A stretch of 64,000 nt of DNA from Stutzerimonas stutzeri (GCF_000590475.1 NZ_CP007441.1:3788660-3852659), one strand, 5' to 3'. Shown: positions 23,058 to 32,331, counted from the first letter of the stretch. Numbers and translations are program-made. The notes: generated by a model not told the origin, from the sequence alone.

Positions 23058-26000
23058 ATGGATTTAGCGCGTTACGCCATCTGCAAACCGGTCAACATCT
23101 GGGTGCTGGTACTGATCTGCCTGGTCGGCGGCGTGCTCGCCTTCTTCGAAATGGGCCGCCTGGAAGACCCCGAATTCACCATCAAGGAAGCCATCGTCAC
23201 GGTGCAGTATCCCGGCGCGACCGCGCTCGAGGTCGAGCAGGAAGTGACCGAACCCTTGGAGAGCGCCATCCAGGAGCTCTCCGAGGTCAAGGAAATCCGC
23301 TCGCGCTCGATGATCGGCCTGGCGGAAATCCGTGTCGAAATTCAGGACCGTTATTCCGGTGAGCAGCTCGACCAGATCTGGGATCAGCTGCGCAGCAAGG
23401 TCGAGGATGCTCGGCAACAGCTGCCTCCCGGCCTGGACCCACCGCTGGTTAACGACGACTTTGGCGATGTCTACGGCATCTTCTTTGCCCTGACCGGTGA
23501 AGGCCTGACGCTGGAAGAGCTGCATGAAGTCGCCAAGGACATGCGCCGCGGGCTGATCACGGCGGACGGCGTTGGCCAGGTCGAACTGGCCGGCGTGCGT
23601 GAAGAGCGAATTCTGGTGGAAGTCGATCAGGCGCGTCTGGCCGCACTGAAGCTGTCTCCACAAGAGCTGGTTGCGGCGCTGACCGATGCCGACGCAGCGG
23701 TGGAAGCCGGCGGCGTGCGGGCCGGCGAATTCTTCGTGCACATCCGCCCGACCGGCGCGTTCGATTCCCTGGATGCGCTGCGTGCATTGCCGGTGGGCCA
23801 GGGCCAGCAAAGCGTCGACCTGGGTTCCATCGCCACCTTGAAACGCGAATACGCCGAACGGCCACGCCAGATCATCCGCCATAACGGCGAGCCGGCATTG
23901 ACCCTGGGTATCAGTGGTGTGTCGGGGAGCAACATCGTCGAAGTCGGTCGTAGCGTCGAGGCGAAGCTGGAATCCATGCAGCACCTGATGCCGCTGGGCG
24001 CCGAACTGCATCCGCTGTATCAACAGCACAGCATCGTCAACGAGTCGGTCAACAGCTTCGCGCTCAACGTCTTCCTGTCCGTGGCCATTGTCGTCGGCGT
24101 GCTGTGCCTGGCCATGGGTGTACGCGCCGGCGCGATCATCGGCGCCGTGCTGTTTCTTACCGTGCTCGGCACGCTGCTGCTCATGTGGATCGGTGGGATC
24201 GAGCTGGAACGCATCTCCCTCGGCGCGCTGATCATCGCCATGGGCATGCTGGTGGACAATGCCGTAGTGGTCTGCGACGGCATGCTGATCGAGAAACAGC
24301 GCGGCAAAAGTATCCTCGAAGCCTCGCGCAAGACGCTGCAGCAGACGCAGTGGTCGCTGCTGGGCGCGACCATCATCGGCATCCTGGCCTTTGCCGGAAT
24401 CGGCCTGTCGCAGGACACCACAGGTGAATTCCTCTTCTCGCTGTTCTTCGTCATCGCCGCGTCGCTGCTGCTCAGCTGGCTGCTGGCGCTGCTGGTGGTG
24501 CCGCTGTTCGGGCATTACCTGCTCGAGCGCAAGGGTGACAAACAGGACCAAGACGCTAACCCGGACGATGCCTACAGCGGGCCGATCTACAACCGCTACC
24601 GGCATATCGCGGGCGTTGTGCTGGGTCGGCCCTGGCTGACGCTGGGCATCTTAGTTGTGCTGACGGTCCTCAGCGTGCTGGGCTTCAGCCGCGTGCCACA
24701 GAGCTTCTTTCCGCCATCGAGCACGCCGATCTTCTACGTGAACCTGTTCCTGCCGCAGGGCACGCACATTCGCGAAACCAGCCGCATCGCCGAGGATGTC
24801 GAGGGTTATCTGAAGCAGCTGGACGGTGTCACCGATGTGTCGACCTTTGTCGGCGCGGGCGCGTCGCGCTTCATGCTTACCTACGCGCCGGAACAGCCCA
24901 ACCCGGCGCTGATGCACTTTCTGGTACGCACCAAAGAGGCCGAGGTGATCGCCGATCTGGTTCGCGAGGTGAACCAGACACTGCCGGGCCGCTACCCGTC
25001 TGCGGACGTTGCCGCCGCGCAATTCATGTTCGGCCCCAACGCCGAAGCCAAGCTCGAAGCGCGGATCAGCGGCCCTGACAATGACGAGTTGCGCCGGCTG
25101 TCGGCCGAAGGTCAGCGAATCCTTCACGAACAGGGCCAGGTCTTCAACATCCGCGACGACTGGCGCTCGCCTGTGCCGGTGCTGCGCCCGCAGCTGGCCC
25201 TGGACCGCCTGGCCGATGCCGGGCTGACCCGTCAACAGGTGGCGCAGGCGCTGTCGGTGGCCAGCGATGGCCAGCAGGTCAGTGTGTTCCGCGATCAGGA
25301 CGAGCTGATCCCGATCCTCCTGCGCGCCACCCCGGTGGATCGCGTCGAACCGGGCGATCTCCTGCAACGGCTGATCTGGAGCCCGGCCACCCGCAGCTAT
25401 GTGCCGCTGGCCCAGGTTGCGGACGGCATCGAGGCTACGACCGAGGAGTCGATGATTCGCCGTTACGGCCGCGAACGGACCATCGCCGTCCGTGCTGAAC
25501 CGCGCGACGGCGAGAACACCAACGTCGCCTTTGAGCGCATTCGTCCGTTGATCGAGGGCATCGAATTACCGATCGGCTATTCGCTGGAATGGGGCGGCGA
25601 TCACGAACAGTCGTCCGATGCCCAGCAGGCGCTGTCCAGCACGCTCGCGGTGCCCTACCTGGCAATGGTGCTGGTGACGGTGCTGCTGTTCGCCAAGGTC
25701 CGTCAGCCACTGATGATCTGGCTGGTGGTGCCGATGGCGCTGTGCGGCGTCACGCTCGGGCTGCTGGTAACCGGCCAGCCGTTCGGCTTCATGGCCCTGC
25801 TCGGCCTGCTCAGCCTCACGGGCATGCTGATCAAGAACGCCGTGGTGCTGGTGGACGAGATCGACCGGCAGATAGCAGACGAAGTCCCTCGACTGACGGC
25901 CATCATCGAAGCCTCCGCTTCGCGCCTGCGACCGGTGATGATGGCGGCCGGCACTACGGTGCTGGGCATGGTGCCGCTGCTGTTCGACCCCTTCTTCGCC

Positions 26001-26111
26001 AACATGGCCGTGACCATCATGGGCGGGCTGGGCTTCGCCACTCTGCTCACCTTGCTGGCGGTGCCCTGTCTGTACCTGCTGTTCATGCGCGTCAAACCGG
26101 AGGAAACCTGA
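23058..26111 (+). CDS. RND-family efflux permease
   Basis: This 1017-aa protein has the RND layout: a first transmembrane helix (about 12-30), a large periplasmic porter loop, a helix 2-6 cluster with MLVDNAVVVCDGMLIEKQRGKS in helix 4, a second porter loop and a final cluster with LLSLTGMLIKNAVVLVDEID. The paired Asp residues in the helix 4 region suggest a drug-type (HAE) rather than heavy-metal pump. It uses the proton gradient to expel hydrophobic compounds. It starts four bases after the adaptor stop and its own stop overlaps the next start (TGATG). Confidence 0.93.
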   Translation: MDLARYAICKPVNIWVLVLICLVGGVLAFFEMGRLEDPEFTIKEAIVTVQYPGATALEVEQEVTEPLESAIQELSEVKEIRSRSMIGLAEIRVEIQDRYSGEQLDQIWDQLRSKVEDARQQLPPGLDPPLVNDDFGDVYGIFFALTGEGLTLEELHEVAKDMRRGLITADGVGQVELAGVREERILVEVDQARLAALKLSPQELVAALTDADAAVEAGGVRAGEFFVHIRPTGAFDSLDALRALPVGQGQQSVDLGSIATLKREYAERPRQIIRHNGEPALTLGISGVSGSNIVEVGRSVEAKLESMQHLMPLGAELHPLYQQHSIVNESVNSFALNVFLSVAIVVGVLCLAMGVRAGAIIGAVLFLTVLGTLLLMWIGGIELERISLGALIIAMGMLVDNAVVVCDGMLIEKQRGKSILEASRKTLQQTQWSLLGATIIGILAFAGIGLSQDTTGEFLFSLFFVIAASLLLSWLLALLVVPLFGHYLLERKGDKQDQDANPDDAYSGPIYNRYRHIAGVVLGRPWLTLGILVVLTVLSVLGFSRVPQSFFPPSSTPIFYVNLFLPQGTHIRETSRIAEDVEGYLKQLDGVTDVSTFVGAGASRFMLTYAPEQPNPALMHFLVRTKEAEVIADLVREVNQTLPGRYPSADVAAAQFMFGPNAEAKLEARISGPDNDELRRLSAEGQRILHEQGQVFNIRDDWRSPVPVLRPQLALDRLADAGLTRQQVAQALSVASDGQQVSVFRDQDELIPILLRATPVDRVEPGDLLQRLIWSPATRSYVPLAQVADGIEATTEESMIRRYGRERTIAVRAEPRDGENTNVAFERIRPLIEGIELPIGYSLEWGGDHEQSSDAQQALSSTLAVPYLAMVLVTVLLFAKVRQPLMIWLVVPMALCGVTLGLLVTGQPFGFMALLGLLSLTGMLIKNAVVLVDEIDRQIADEVPRLTAIIEASASRLRPVMMAAGTTVLGMVPLLFDPFFANMAVTIMGGLGFATLLTLLAVPCLYLLFMRVKPEET

Positions 26112-27607
26112 TGCCGAGCCGACTGCCCCGTACGCCCCTGGTCTGGGCACTGGCGTTGGCCCTCGGCGCCTGCTCCAGCGTGCCGGAGCGGCCGGCACCC
26201 GATGTGCCGGATAGCTGGTTTCATGCAGTGCGCCAGCAGCCAGCCGACGCCGAGGCGCTTGCCGATTGGTGGCAGCGATTCGACGATCCAGTACTGACAA
26301 GGCTGGTGCGTCAGGCGCTGGAGAACAATCGCGACATCCACCTGGCCATGCTGCGCGTCGACACCGCGCGTGCACAATTGCGGCAGGCGCGGGCGGGCCT
26401 GTTTCCCACCTTCGATCTGCCCGGCTCGGCCAGCCGTCAATGGATCGAAAACAACAACGCACAGGATCCCAACAGCCCCATCGGCGAATTCATTCCGGAT
26501 GAAGACGTGATTACCTTCGACAACTGGGAACTGGCGCTACAGGCCAGTTGGGAGCTGGATATCTTCGGTGCCACCCGCGCGCGAACCGACAGTGCGCGCC
26601 AACAGATTCGATCCGCCCAAGCCCAAGCCATTGCGGCACGGCTGGCGGTCGCCTCGAATACGGCGCAGGGCTACATGCAACTGCGCGCCCTTGAGGGGCA
26701 ACGCGCGCTTTTGGTTGAAGGGATCGAGCTGGCGAAAGGCCTCGAACATATCGCCAGCCGACTGTTCGAGGCGGGTGAGGTCACCCGGCTGGACGTCGAG
26801 GCCAGCACCGCTGAACGCGCCTCGCTGCAGGCGGATCTGGATGAGCTGGAAATCAACCTGGCCGAAGCGAGGCTGGCACTGGATACGCTGCTCGCCGAAC
26901 CGCCAGGAAGCACCGCCCGGCGGCTTACACCCGACGCCAAGGTTCCACTGGCTGACAAGCCCATCCCGCCCGGACAGCCGCTGGACCTGCTGCGAAGGCG
27001 CCCGGATCTGATTGCCGAAGCGGCGCAGTTGCAAGCAGCCCAACTGCAATCGTTAGCCGCCCGCCGCGATCTGTTCCCGACGCTTGCCGTGCAGGCGGCA
27101 GTCGGGCGCTCGGGGCTGGCGTTGGGTGATGCCTTTTCTACCGCGTCGAATTTCGCCCGCCTCGGAGCGACCTTCGGCCTGCCCTTTCTCGACTACCGCC
27201 GGCGCGGTGCGGCGATCGACCTGGCGGATGTGGAAGGCGAAAGTGCCTACCTCGGCTTCCAGCAGGCGCTGGCCGAAGCGCTCGAAGAGGTCGAGCGCTC
27301 ACTGGTGCGCATCGACGGGCAACAACGCCGTCTGGACTCGCTGCGCACCACCCTCCGCCATCGCGCCTATGCCTATGAGCTGGCGCAAAAGAGCTATCGA
27401 CTGGGCGAAGCGAACCTCAACGAAGTGCTCGACGCCCAGCGCGGTTCGCTGCGCGCTCGCCAGCAAGCGCTGCAAGGCCGCACGGCGTTGGCAACAGCGC
27501 AGGTGGCGTTGTTCGTCGCGCTGGGCGGCGGCTGGGAAATGGATCCGAGTGCGGTGCAGGACGTAGAGCCAGCGCCGAAAACGTCGGACTCGGAGCGCGT
27601 GGACTGA
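26111..27607 (+). CDS. Outer-membrane efflux channel (OprM/NodT-type lipoprotein)
   Basis: This 498-aa protein is a TolC-like outer-membrane factor of the NodT group. It has a lipoprotein signal (ALALGACSS), a repeated half-domain structure with WWQRFDDPVLTRLVRQALENNRDIHLA, the coiled-coil barrel region and RRRPDLIAEAAQLQAAQ, typical of this family. It completes the tripartite pump with the two genes upstream. The start overlaps the permease stop (TGATG), so translation is coupled. No dedicated regulator gene is next to the operon. Confidence 0.92.
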   Translation: MPSRLPRTPLVWALALALGACSSVPERPAPDVPDSWFHAVRQQPADAEALADWWQRFDDPVLTRLVRQALENNRDIHLAMLRVDTARAQLRQARAGLFPTFDLPGSASRQWIENNNAQDPNSPIGEFIPDEDVITFDNWELALQASWELDIFGATRARTDSARQQIRSAQAQAIAARLAVASNTAQGYMQLRALEGQRALLVEGIELAKGLEHIASRLFEAGEVTRLDVEASTAERASLQADLDELEINLAEARLALDTLLAEPPGSTARRLTPDAKVPLADKPIPPGQPLDLLRRRPDLIAEAAQLQAAQLQSLAARRDLFPTLAVQAAVGRSGLALGDAFSTASNFARLGATFGLPFLDYRRRGAAIDLADVEGESAYLGFQQALAEALEEVERSLVRIDGQQRRLDSLRTTLRHRAYAYELAQKSYRLGEANLNEVLDAQRGSLRARQQALQGRTALATAQVALFVALGGGWEMDPSAVQDVEPAPKTSDSERVD

Positions 27608-27716
27608 AAGCATCTGGCTGAGCGATGCTCAGCAGCACTGGAAAGCGTTCCGGTAGCCAGAGTACGCCAGGCGCTTGCGAGCGGTCCTTCACTCACCACC
27701 ACGGCGAAGACCCGGA

Positions 27717-27737
27717 CCGCGAGCAAGCTCGCTCCTC
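27717..27737 (+). repeat. REP-like element 1
   Basis: The sequence CGCGAGCAAGCTCGCTCCTC contains the palindrome GCGAGC-AA-GCTCGC. This is the core I recall from the common Pseudomonas REP family (reverse complement GGAGCGAGCTTGCTCGC). It lies downstream of the efflux operon. Confidence 0.65.
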
Positions 27738-27892
27738 AAGAGGCGGCGTAAGACGTGATTTCCTTCGGGTGCCCTGCCACGGAATGAGCGGACATTGGAC
27801 TTGCGCATCAGAGCGAGTCCATTTCCTGTAAGAGCCAGCAGGACGCGCAGTCCTTGCTGGCGTTGCCTTTGTCGAATTACTCGACCGCCAGG

Positions 27893-27917
27893 TTCGCGAG
27901 CACACTCGCGCCTACGG
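27893..27917 (+). repeat. REP-like element 2
   Basis: The sequence CGCGAGCACACTCGCGCCTAC contains an imperfect palindrome CGCGAG-N4-CTCGCG followed by the CCTAC tail of Pseudomonas REP elements. It is in the same orientation as the copy at 27717. Confidence 0.6.
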
Positions 27918-27965
27918 AAAGCGGGGCAAAGCGCCCTCGATGCCTGCCCCGCGGATCACCGCCGG

Positions 27966-28856
27966 TCAGTTACGCATCCAGGGCGGCGTGGGCGGTTCGT
28001 CGCTGGGTTCGTCCGTGGCGTTGCGCAGGGCTTCCTTTCGCGCCTGGTCAGCGAGGGTCGCCTTGATTTCCCGCATCACGGCATCCAGATCGGCGGCGTC
28101 TTCCGGTTCGGCGAACTCACCGGTCAGCTCGGAATCCGGTGTCAGCTTGCCGTCTTCGTACAGCGCCCACATCTCCTTGGCGTAACGGGTGAATTTTAGC
28201 TCCGGCGCAAACTGCCCGAAATAAGCTGACATGTTGCCGACGTCCCGTTCGAGCATCTCGAAGGCGTGGTTGTTACCCGCCGCATCGACTGCCTGTGGCA
28301 GGTCAATGATGACCGGCCCATGCTCATCGAGCAGCACATTGAATTCGGACAGGTCGCCATGCACCAGGCCGGCGCAGAGCATCTTGACCACTTCATGGAT
28401 CATGAAGGCATGAAATTCCCGCGCATCGTCGGGGTGCAGGTCGACGTCGTTGAGGCGTGGCGCGGCATCGCCGTCTTCGCCGGAGATCATCTCCATCAGC
28501 AGCACGCCATCGAGAAAGTCATACGGTTTGGGCACACGCACGCCCGCATCCGCCAGCCTGAACAAGGCGGCCACTTCAGCGTTCTGCCAGTTTTCTTCCT
28601 TCTCCTTGCGCCCGTGCTTGGAACCCTTGGCCATGGCGCGAGCATCGCGGCTGCTACGAACCTTGCGGCCTTCCTGGTATTTGACGGCCTGTCTGAAGCT
28701 GCGGTTGTTGGCTTCCTTGTAGACCTTGGCGCAACGCAGCTCGTCACCGCAGCGCACCACATAGACCGCTGCTTCCTTGCCGCTCATCAGCGGCCGCAGC
28801 ACTTCGTCGATCAGCCCATCCTCGACCAGCGGCTCGAGTCGTTTTGGCGTTTTCAT
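27966..28856 (-). CDS. RIO1-type serine/threonine kinase
   Basis: This 296-aa protein has the RIO kinase fold. The phosphate-binding loop is in MSGKEAAVYVVRCGDELRCAKVYKE (ATP lysine in CAKVYK), the catalytic loop is LVHGDLSEFNVLLD and the metal-binding motif is VIIDLPQAVD. Bacterial RIO kinases phosphorylate themselves, but their targets are mostly unknown; relatives are common in Pseudomonas (PA4780-like). A basic segment (KVRSSRDARAMAKGSKHGRKEKEE, shown in part) is typical of the family. The ATG at 28856 is convergent-side distal to REP elements and divergent from ada. Confidence 0.9.
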   Translation of the reverse strand: MKTPKRLEPLVEDGLIDEVLRPLMSGKEAAVYVVRCGDELRCAKVYKEANNRSFRQAVKYQEGRKVRSSRDARAMAKGSKHGRKEKEENWQNAEVAALFRLADAGVRVPKPYDFLDGVLLMEMISGEDGDAAPRLNDVDLHPDDAREFHAFMIHEVVKMLCAGLVHGDLSEFNVLLDEHGPVIIDLPQAVDAAGNNHAFEMLERDVGNMSAYFGQFAPELKFTRYAKEMWALYEDGKLTPDSELTGEFAEPEDAADLDAVMREIKATLADQARKEALRNATDEPSDEPPTPPWMRN

Positions 28857-29014
28857 CAGCAGCTTACAGACCCTTTTCGACTATGCAGGTCTGCAGGTTA
28901 CGGTAATCGTCAGCGGGCTTCCATGCTCGCCAGCAAGTTTAAAAGCGCGTTGTGGATTGGCATCCAGGGTGAGCAGGACGGACAATCGAAATCAATCACT
29001 CAGGGAGCACCGCA

Positions 29015-30052
29015 ATGCTCGATTTCGACCGCTGCTGGCAAGCCCTCTGCGAACGCGACGCCGGCTACGACGATCGCTTCGTGTTCGCCGTTCGCTCGAC
29101 CCGAATCTTCTGCCGCCCAAGCTGCCCGGCGCGTCGTCCGCGGCGTGACGGCGTCAGCTTCTTCAGCAATGCCACGGATGCCCAAGCCGCCGGTTACCGC
29201 GCGTGCAGACGCTGCTCGCCACAGGGGCAGAGCCCAGCCGAACAGCTGGATGCGCTGGTTATTGCCGCCTGTCGCCTGCTGGATGAAAGCCCCGAGCCGA
29301 TGACGCTGGAGCAACTGGCCGCGCGTATCGGCCTGTCCTCGTCGCACCTGGCGCGCGGGTTCAAAACCCGCACCGGCCTCACGCCACGCGCCTGGGCGGC
29401 CGCCCGACGCCGTGAACGACTGGAGACGCGGCTGCCTGCCGCCGACTCGGTGTTAGGAGCCGCCCTCGATGCGGGCTTTGGCAGTACGCGCGGGGCCTAC
29501 CAGAGCGTCACGGCATTGAGTCCGGCACAGCGCCGCCGTAAAGGTGCCGGCGAGTCCCTGCGCTATGCAACCAGCGCCTGCCCGTTGGGGTTGCTGCTGA
29601 TCGCGGCCAGCAACCAAGGGATTTGCGCGCTGTTGTTCGGAGACGACGAACAGGCGCTGCTGAGCGAACTGCAGTCGCGCTTCGCCGCGGCCGAGTTGCT
29701 CCGGGATCAGGAAGGACTGGGCGAGTGGCTGCGCTCGATCCTGGCTCAGTTGGAAGAGCCCTCGCGCGCCGCGCGGTTGCCACTCGACCTGCGTGGCAGT
29801 GCGTTTCAACAGCGCGTCTGGCAAGCGCTGCAGGACATCCCCAGGGGCCAGACGCGGCGCTACGGCGAGTTGGCCGAACATCTCGACAGCCACGCCCGGG
29901 CCGTCGCCAGAGCCTGCGCCAGCAATCCGGTCGGGCTGTTGGTGCCCTGTCATCGGGTCGTCGGCGCCAATCAATCGCTGACCGGTTATCGCTGGGGACT
30001 CGAACGCAAAGCGGCGCTGCTCGAATCGGAGCGCGAGGATTCGGGAGCCTGA
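29015..30052 (+). CDS. ada: Ada, bifunctional methylphosphotriester/O6-methylguanine methyltransferase and activator
   Basis: This 345-aa protein has the Ada zinc domain with Cys33, Cys37, Cys64 and Cys67 (FCRPSC and CRRC); Cys33 would accept methyl groups from DNA phosphotriesters. An AraC-type HTH follows (about 85-175), then the O6-alkylguanine methyltransferase domain with active Cys312 in VPCHRVVG. It repairs alkylated DNA and, once methylated, activates the adaptive response. The full set of cysteines suggests a working protein. It is divergent from the RIO kinase gene. Confidence 0.93.
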   Translation: MLDFDRCWQALCERDAGYDDRFVFAVRSTRIFCRPSCPARRPRRDGVSFFSNATDAQAAGYRACRRCSPQGQSPAEQLDALVIAACRLLDESPEPMTLEQLAARIGLSSSHLARGFKTRTGLTPRAWAAARRRERLETRLPAADSVLGAALDAGFGSTRGAYQSVTALSPAQRRRKGAGESLRYATSACPLGLLLIAASNQGICALLFGDDEQALLSELQSRFAAAELLRDQEGLGEWLRSILAQLEEPSRAARLPLDLRGSAFQQRVWQALQDIPRGQTRRYGELAEHLDSHARAVARACASNPVGLLVPCHRVVGANQSLTGYRWGLERKAALLESEREDSGA

Positions 30053-30101
30053 CGGCGATTTGGCGGTCCGATACTCCACACCCCCGGAGTCGAGAGCCGC
30101 C

Positions 30102-30347
30102 ATGACCGAACTGAAACGCTATCGCATCCACTACCTGATCAACGGCAACCCGTCGTCGCTGACGCTCAGCTCCTTTGAAGAACCGGACATGGAGCAAGCC
30201 GAACTGGAGATTCTGCTGCATCATGTTCGCGAGCCACGCGCGGCGACCGATGCCCCTTGGGAGATTCCGGTGCGCCCCAGCGAGGACAGCCGCATGGCCG
30301 AACTGGGTGTCAGCGACATCCAGATCGAGGAAGAGCCGAATCGCTGA
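30102..30347 (+). CDS. Small acidic protein, unknown function
   Basis: This 81-aa protein (TELKRYRIHYLINGNPSSL at the start) looks like a small alpha/beta domain with an acidic tail. I do not recognise the family. It lies 49 bases after ada and 35 bases before the TatD gene on the same strand, so it may be co-transcribed with either. The ATG at 30102 was chosen because the predicted strand structure begins there; a start at 30060 adds 14 unstructured residues. Confidence 0.6.
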   Translation: MTELKRYRIHYLINGNPSSLTLSSFEEPDMEQAELEILLHHVREPRAATDAPWEIPVRPSEDSRMAELGVSDIQIEEEPNR

Positions 30348-30382
30348 ACGCTGCTCGAACCCGTACCAGCCCAGGAGAAACC

Positions 30383-31162
30383 GTGCGCCTGATCGACACC
30401 CACACCCATCTCGACTTCGACCCTTTCGACGCCGACCGCGGTGAGGTGCTCACGCGCTGCCGCGAGGCAGGTGTGGAGCGTTTGCTCGTGCTTGGCGTGC
30501 ACCAGGCCAATTGGGCGCGCGTCTGGCAGTTGGCGACGGACGAACCGGCCGTTTACGCAGCGCTGGGCCTGCACCCGGTGTTTCTCCAGGACCACCAAGC
30601 GGAACACATCGATGAGCTGCGTGACTGGCTGGTCCGTCTTCGCGGACAGGACAAGCTCTGCGCCATCGGCGAGATCGGCCTGGATTACTACATCGAAGCC
30701 CCCGACAAAGCCCGCCAGCAACGATTGCTCGAAGCCCAGCTGGAACTGGCTGACGAGTTCGAACTGCCGGTGTTACTACATGTGCGCCGTGCCCACGCGC
30801 AGATGATCGCCACCCTGAAGGAGCGCAAGCTCAAGCGCGCCGGTATCGCCCACGCTTTCAGCGGCAGCTGGGAGGAAGCGCGTGAATATATCAAGCTGGG
30901 GTACAAACTCGGCTTGGGTGGTGCGGGAACCTGGCCGCAGGCGCATCGTATGCACCGGGTGCTGCAGCAGCTACCGCTGGACAGCATCGTGCTGGAAACC
31001 GACGCACCCGACATCGCGCCGCACAGCCACGCAGGTCAGCGCAACAGTCCGGAGTTTCTGCCGGACATCTGTCGCGAGTTGGCCGAATTGCGCGGCATTA
31101 GCCCTGAGGAGCTGGCCGACGCGAGTTATCGAAACAGCTGTGAGCTGTTTGGCTGGCGCTAA
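30383..31162 (+). CDS. TatD-family metal-dependent hydrolase (3'-5' nuclease type)
   Basis: This 259-aa TIM-barrel enzyme has the TatD ligands: IDTHTHLDF near the start, GEIGLDYY (about residue 95), LLHVRRAH (about 130), GIAHAFSGS (about 155) and LETDAPDIAP (about 205). TatD enzymes are Mg2+-dependent nucleases that act in DNA quality control. The start is GTG at 30383, with AGGAG five bases upstream; the upstream frame back to 30257 overlaps the small gene before it. Context after ada suggests, but does not prove, a DNA-repair role. Confidence 0.9.
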   Translation: MRLIDTHTHLDFDPFDADRGEVLTRCREAGVERLLVLGVHQANWARVWQLATDEPAVYAALGLHPVFLQDHQAEHIDELRDWLVRLRGQDKLCAIGEIGLDYYIEAPDKARQQRLLEAQLELADEFELPVLLHVRRAHAQMIATLKERKLKRAGIAHAFSGSWEEAREYIKLGYKLGLGGAGTWPQAHRMHRVLQQLPLDSIVLETDAPDIAPHSHAGQRNSPEFLPDICRELAELRGISPEELADASYRNSCELFGWR

Positions 31163-31348
31163 GCACGGCGTTGAAAAACGTTATGAAATCCGCCGCCTTG
31201 CTGTAGCGCGCCGATATCCCGCGGCAGCTCAGCACGATCACTCGGCTGGTTCGCATTCGGATTAACCGCCGCGCCGAGCCCGCGCTGTTACAAACCAAGC
31301 CGTAGAGAGCAGACGCTCGCCTCCGGTTTCGAACGCGGCAGCCTGAGC

Positions 31349-31717
31349 TCAGTCTTCGAGCGGATCGTGCCCCCAATTCATCAGCGAATGCCGCCAGCGG
31401 CTGTCTTGTATGTCGCCTTTGGGCCGCTGGGCAAGATGACGATGAACGTAGCCGATCACCTTGCGCATCGCCTGGTAATCGGCATCATCTAATTCAGCCT
31501 GGCGTCGTCCCTTGAGCTCGAGGATGCGCTCACCCATCGCATGACCAACCGCTTCGCCATCGCCAGGCGCAGTAACCTTTTCGCCCTCGCTGGTCATGCC
31601 GACGCTGCGGCTGGTTTCGCTCTCGAGCCAACGGCGCAGCGCGGTGGGCGGCATGTTCACGACCTGATGAAATTCATCGCGGATGCCCTGCCGCGTTTTT
31701 TCGTCGAACTCACTCAT
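31349..31717 (-). CDS. DUF3140 family protein
   Basis: This 122-aa protein reads FDEKTRQGIRDEFHQVVNMPPTALRRWLESETSRSVG, a helical start typical of DUF3140, and ends with YVHRHLAQRPKGDIQDSRWRHSLMNWGHDP. The family has no assigned activity that I know. The last motif (SLMNWGHDP) is shared with DUF3140 proteins of soil bacteria. Its start overlaps the stop of the upstream basic protein by four bases, so the two are coupled. Confidence 0.75.
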   Translation of the reverse strand: MSEFDEKTRQGIRDEFHQVVNMPPTALRRWLESETSRSVGMTSEGEKVTAPGDGEAVGHAMGERILELKGRRQAELDDADYQAMRKVIGYVHRHLAQRPKGDIQDSRWRHSLMNWGHDPLED

Positions 31718-32232
31718 CGTTCGCCCTCTCGTTCCAGAGCGGCAACCAGTTCGTCTTTTTTCATTTTTGATCGGCCGCGAATGTTTCGCTGCGCGGCACG
31801 GCGCATGAGTTCGGGTTTATTCAGCCCACTGAGAGCCGGCTCGCGCTCGCGACTGGCTTTGCGCGCAACGTCTGCGGGTTGTTTTGAATGCTGCTTGCCG
31901 CGCCGAGAATCCGCCCGCTTCTTGCGCGTCGTGCGGGCGTATTCCTTTTCGCTTAGCGATTCGCGCGCATGCTTGGGCAGGTATCGCTCACCGGTTTCGC
32001 CAGAAGGTTTGCCAGATTGGGTACCCCAATCCTCGCGGGTCCATTCGCGCAGATGATTGTCGGATGATTTCTTGCCCTCGTAGCCACCGCCGCGCTTCTT
32101 GTATTCCTGAACGGCGTATTGCGCCTTGCGCGCAGACCACTGGCCGGGCTCGCCGCCCTTGTCGCCATCGGTGACCTCTTTTTTGACCCGATCCCACAAT
32201 GCGGGGTCGGTTTTCTTTGCGGTGCTGGACAT
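31714..32232 (-). CDS. Basic DUF5872/Rho-N-like protein, nucleic-acid binding likely
   Basis: This 172-aa very basic protein starts with ALWDRVKKEVTDGDKGGEPGQWSARKAQYAVQEYKKRGG (DUF5872-like) and ends with a SAP/Rho-N-like motif, LNKPELMRRAAQRNIRGRSKMKKDELVAALE. The middle is rich in Lys, Arg and Ser. Such proteins probably bind DNA or RNA. The ATG at 32232 follows GGAG by nine bases; an upstream TTG at 32241 is possible. It overlaps the DUF3140 gene (ATGA), which suggests a two-gene operon. Confidence 0.75.
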   Translation of the reverse strand: MSSTAKKTDPALWDRVKKEVTDGDKGGEPGQWSARKAQYAVQEYKKRGGGYEGKKSSDNHLREWTREDWGTQSGKPSGETGERYLPKHARESLSEKEYARTTRKKRADSRRGKQHSKQPADVARKASREREPALSGLNKPELMRRAAQRNIRGRSKMKKDELVAALEREGER

Positions 32233-32331
32233 GAAGCACAACTCCCAGGTTTGCCTGTTCGGCAGACCCGGGAGCGGGAGGGATTGTTCATAGCCACCGA
32301 TGGATGGCCAAGCGTCACCGGCGGCTGACGA

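Larger units (their letters stand above)
27608..27965. other. Intergenic region with REP-like elements
   Basis: These 358 bases between convergent genes have no credible ORF. They contain two copies of a Pseudomonas-type REP motif (27717-27737 and 27893-27917). The remainder shows no recognisable gene or RNA. Confidence 0.6.

Noticed and set aside
23064..24605. Minus-strand frame of 513 codons opposite the RND permease.
   Set aside because: His/Gln-rich shadow of a conserved permease, without start signal or family motif.
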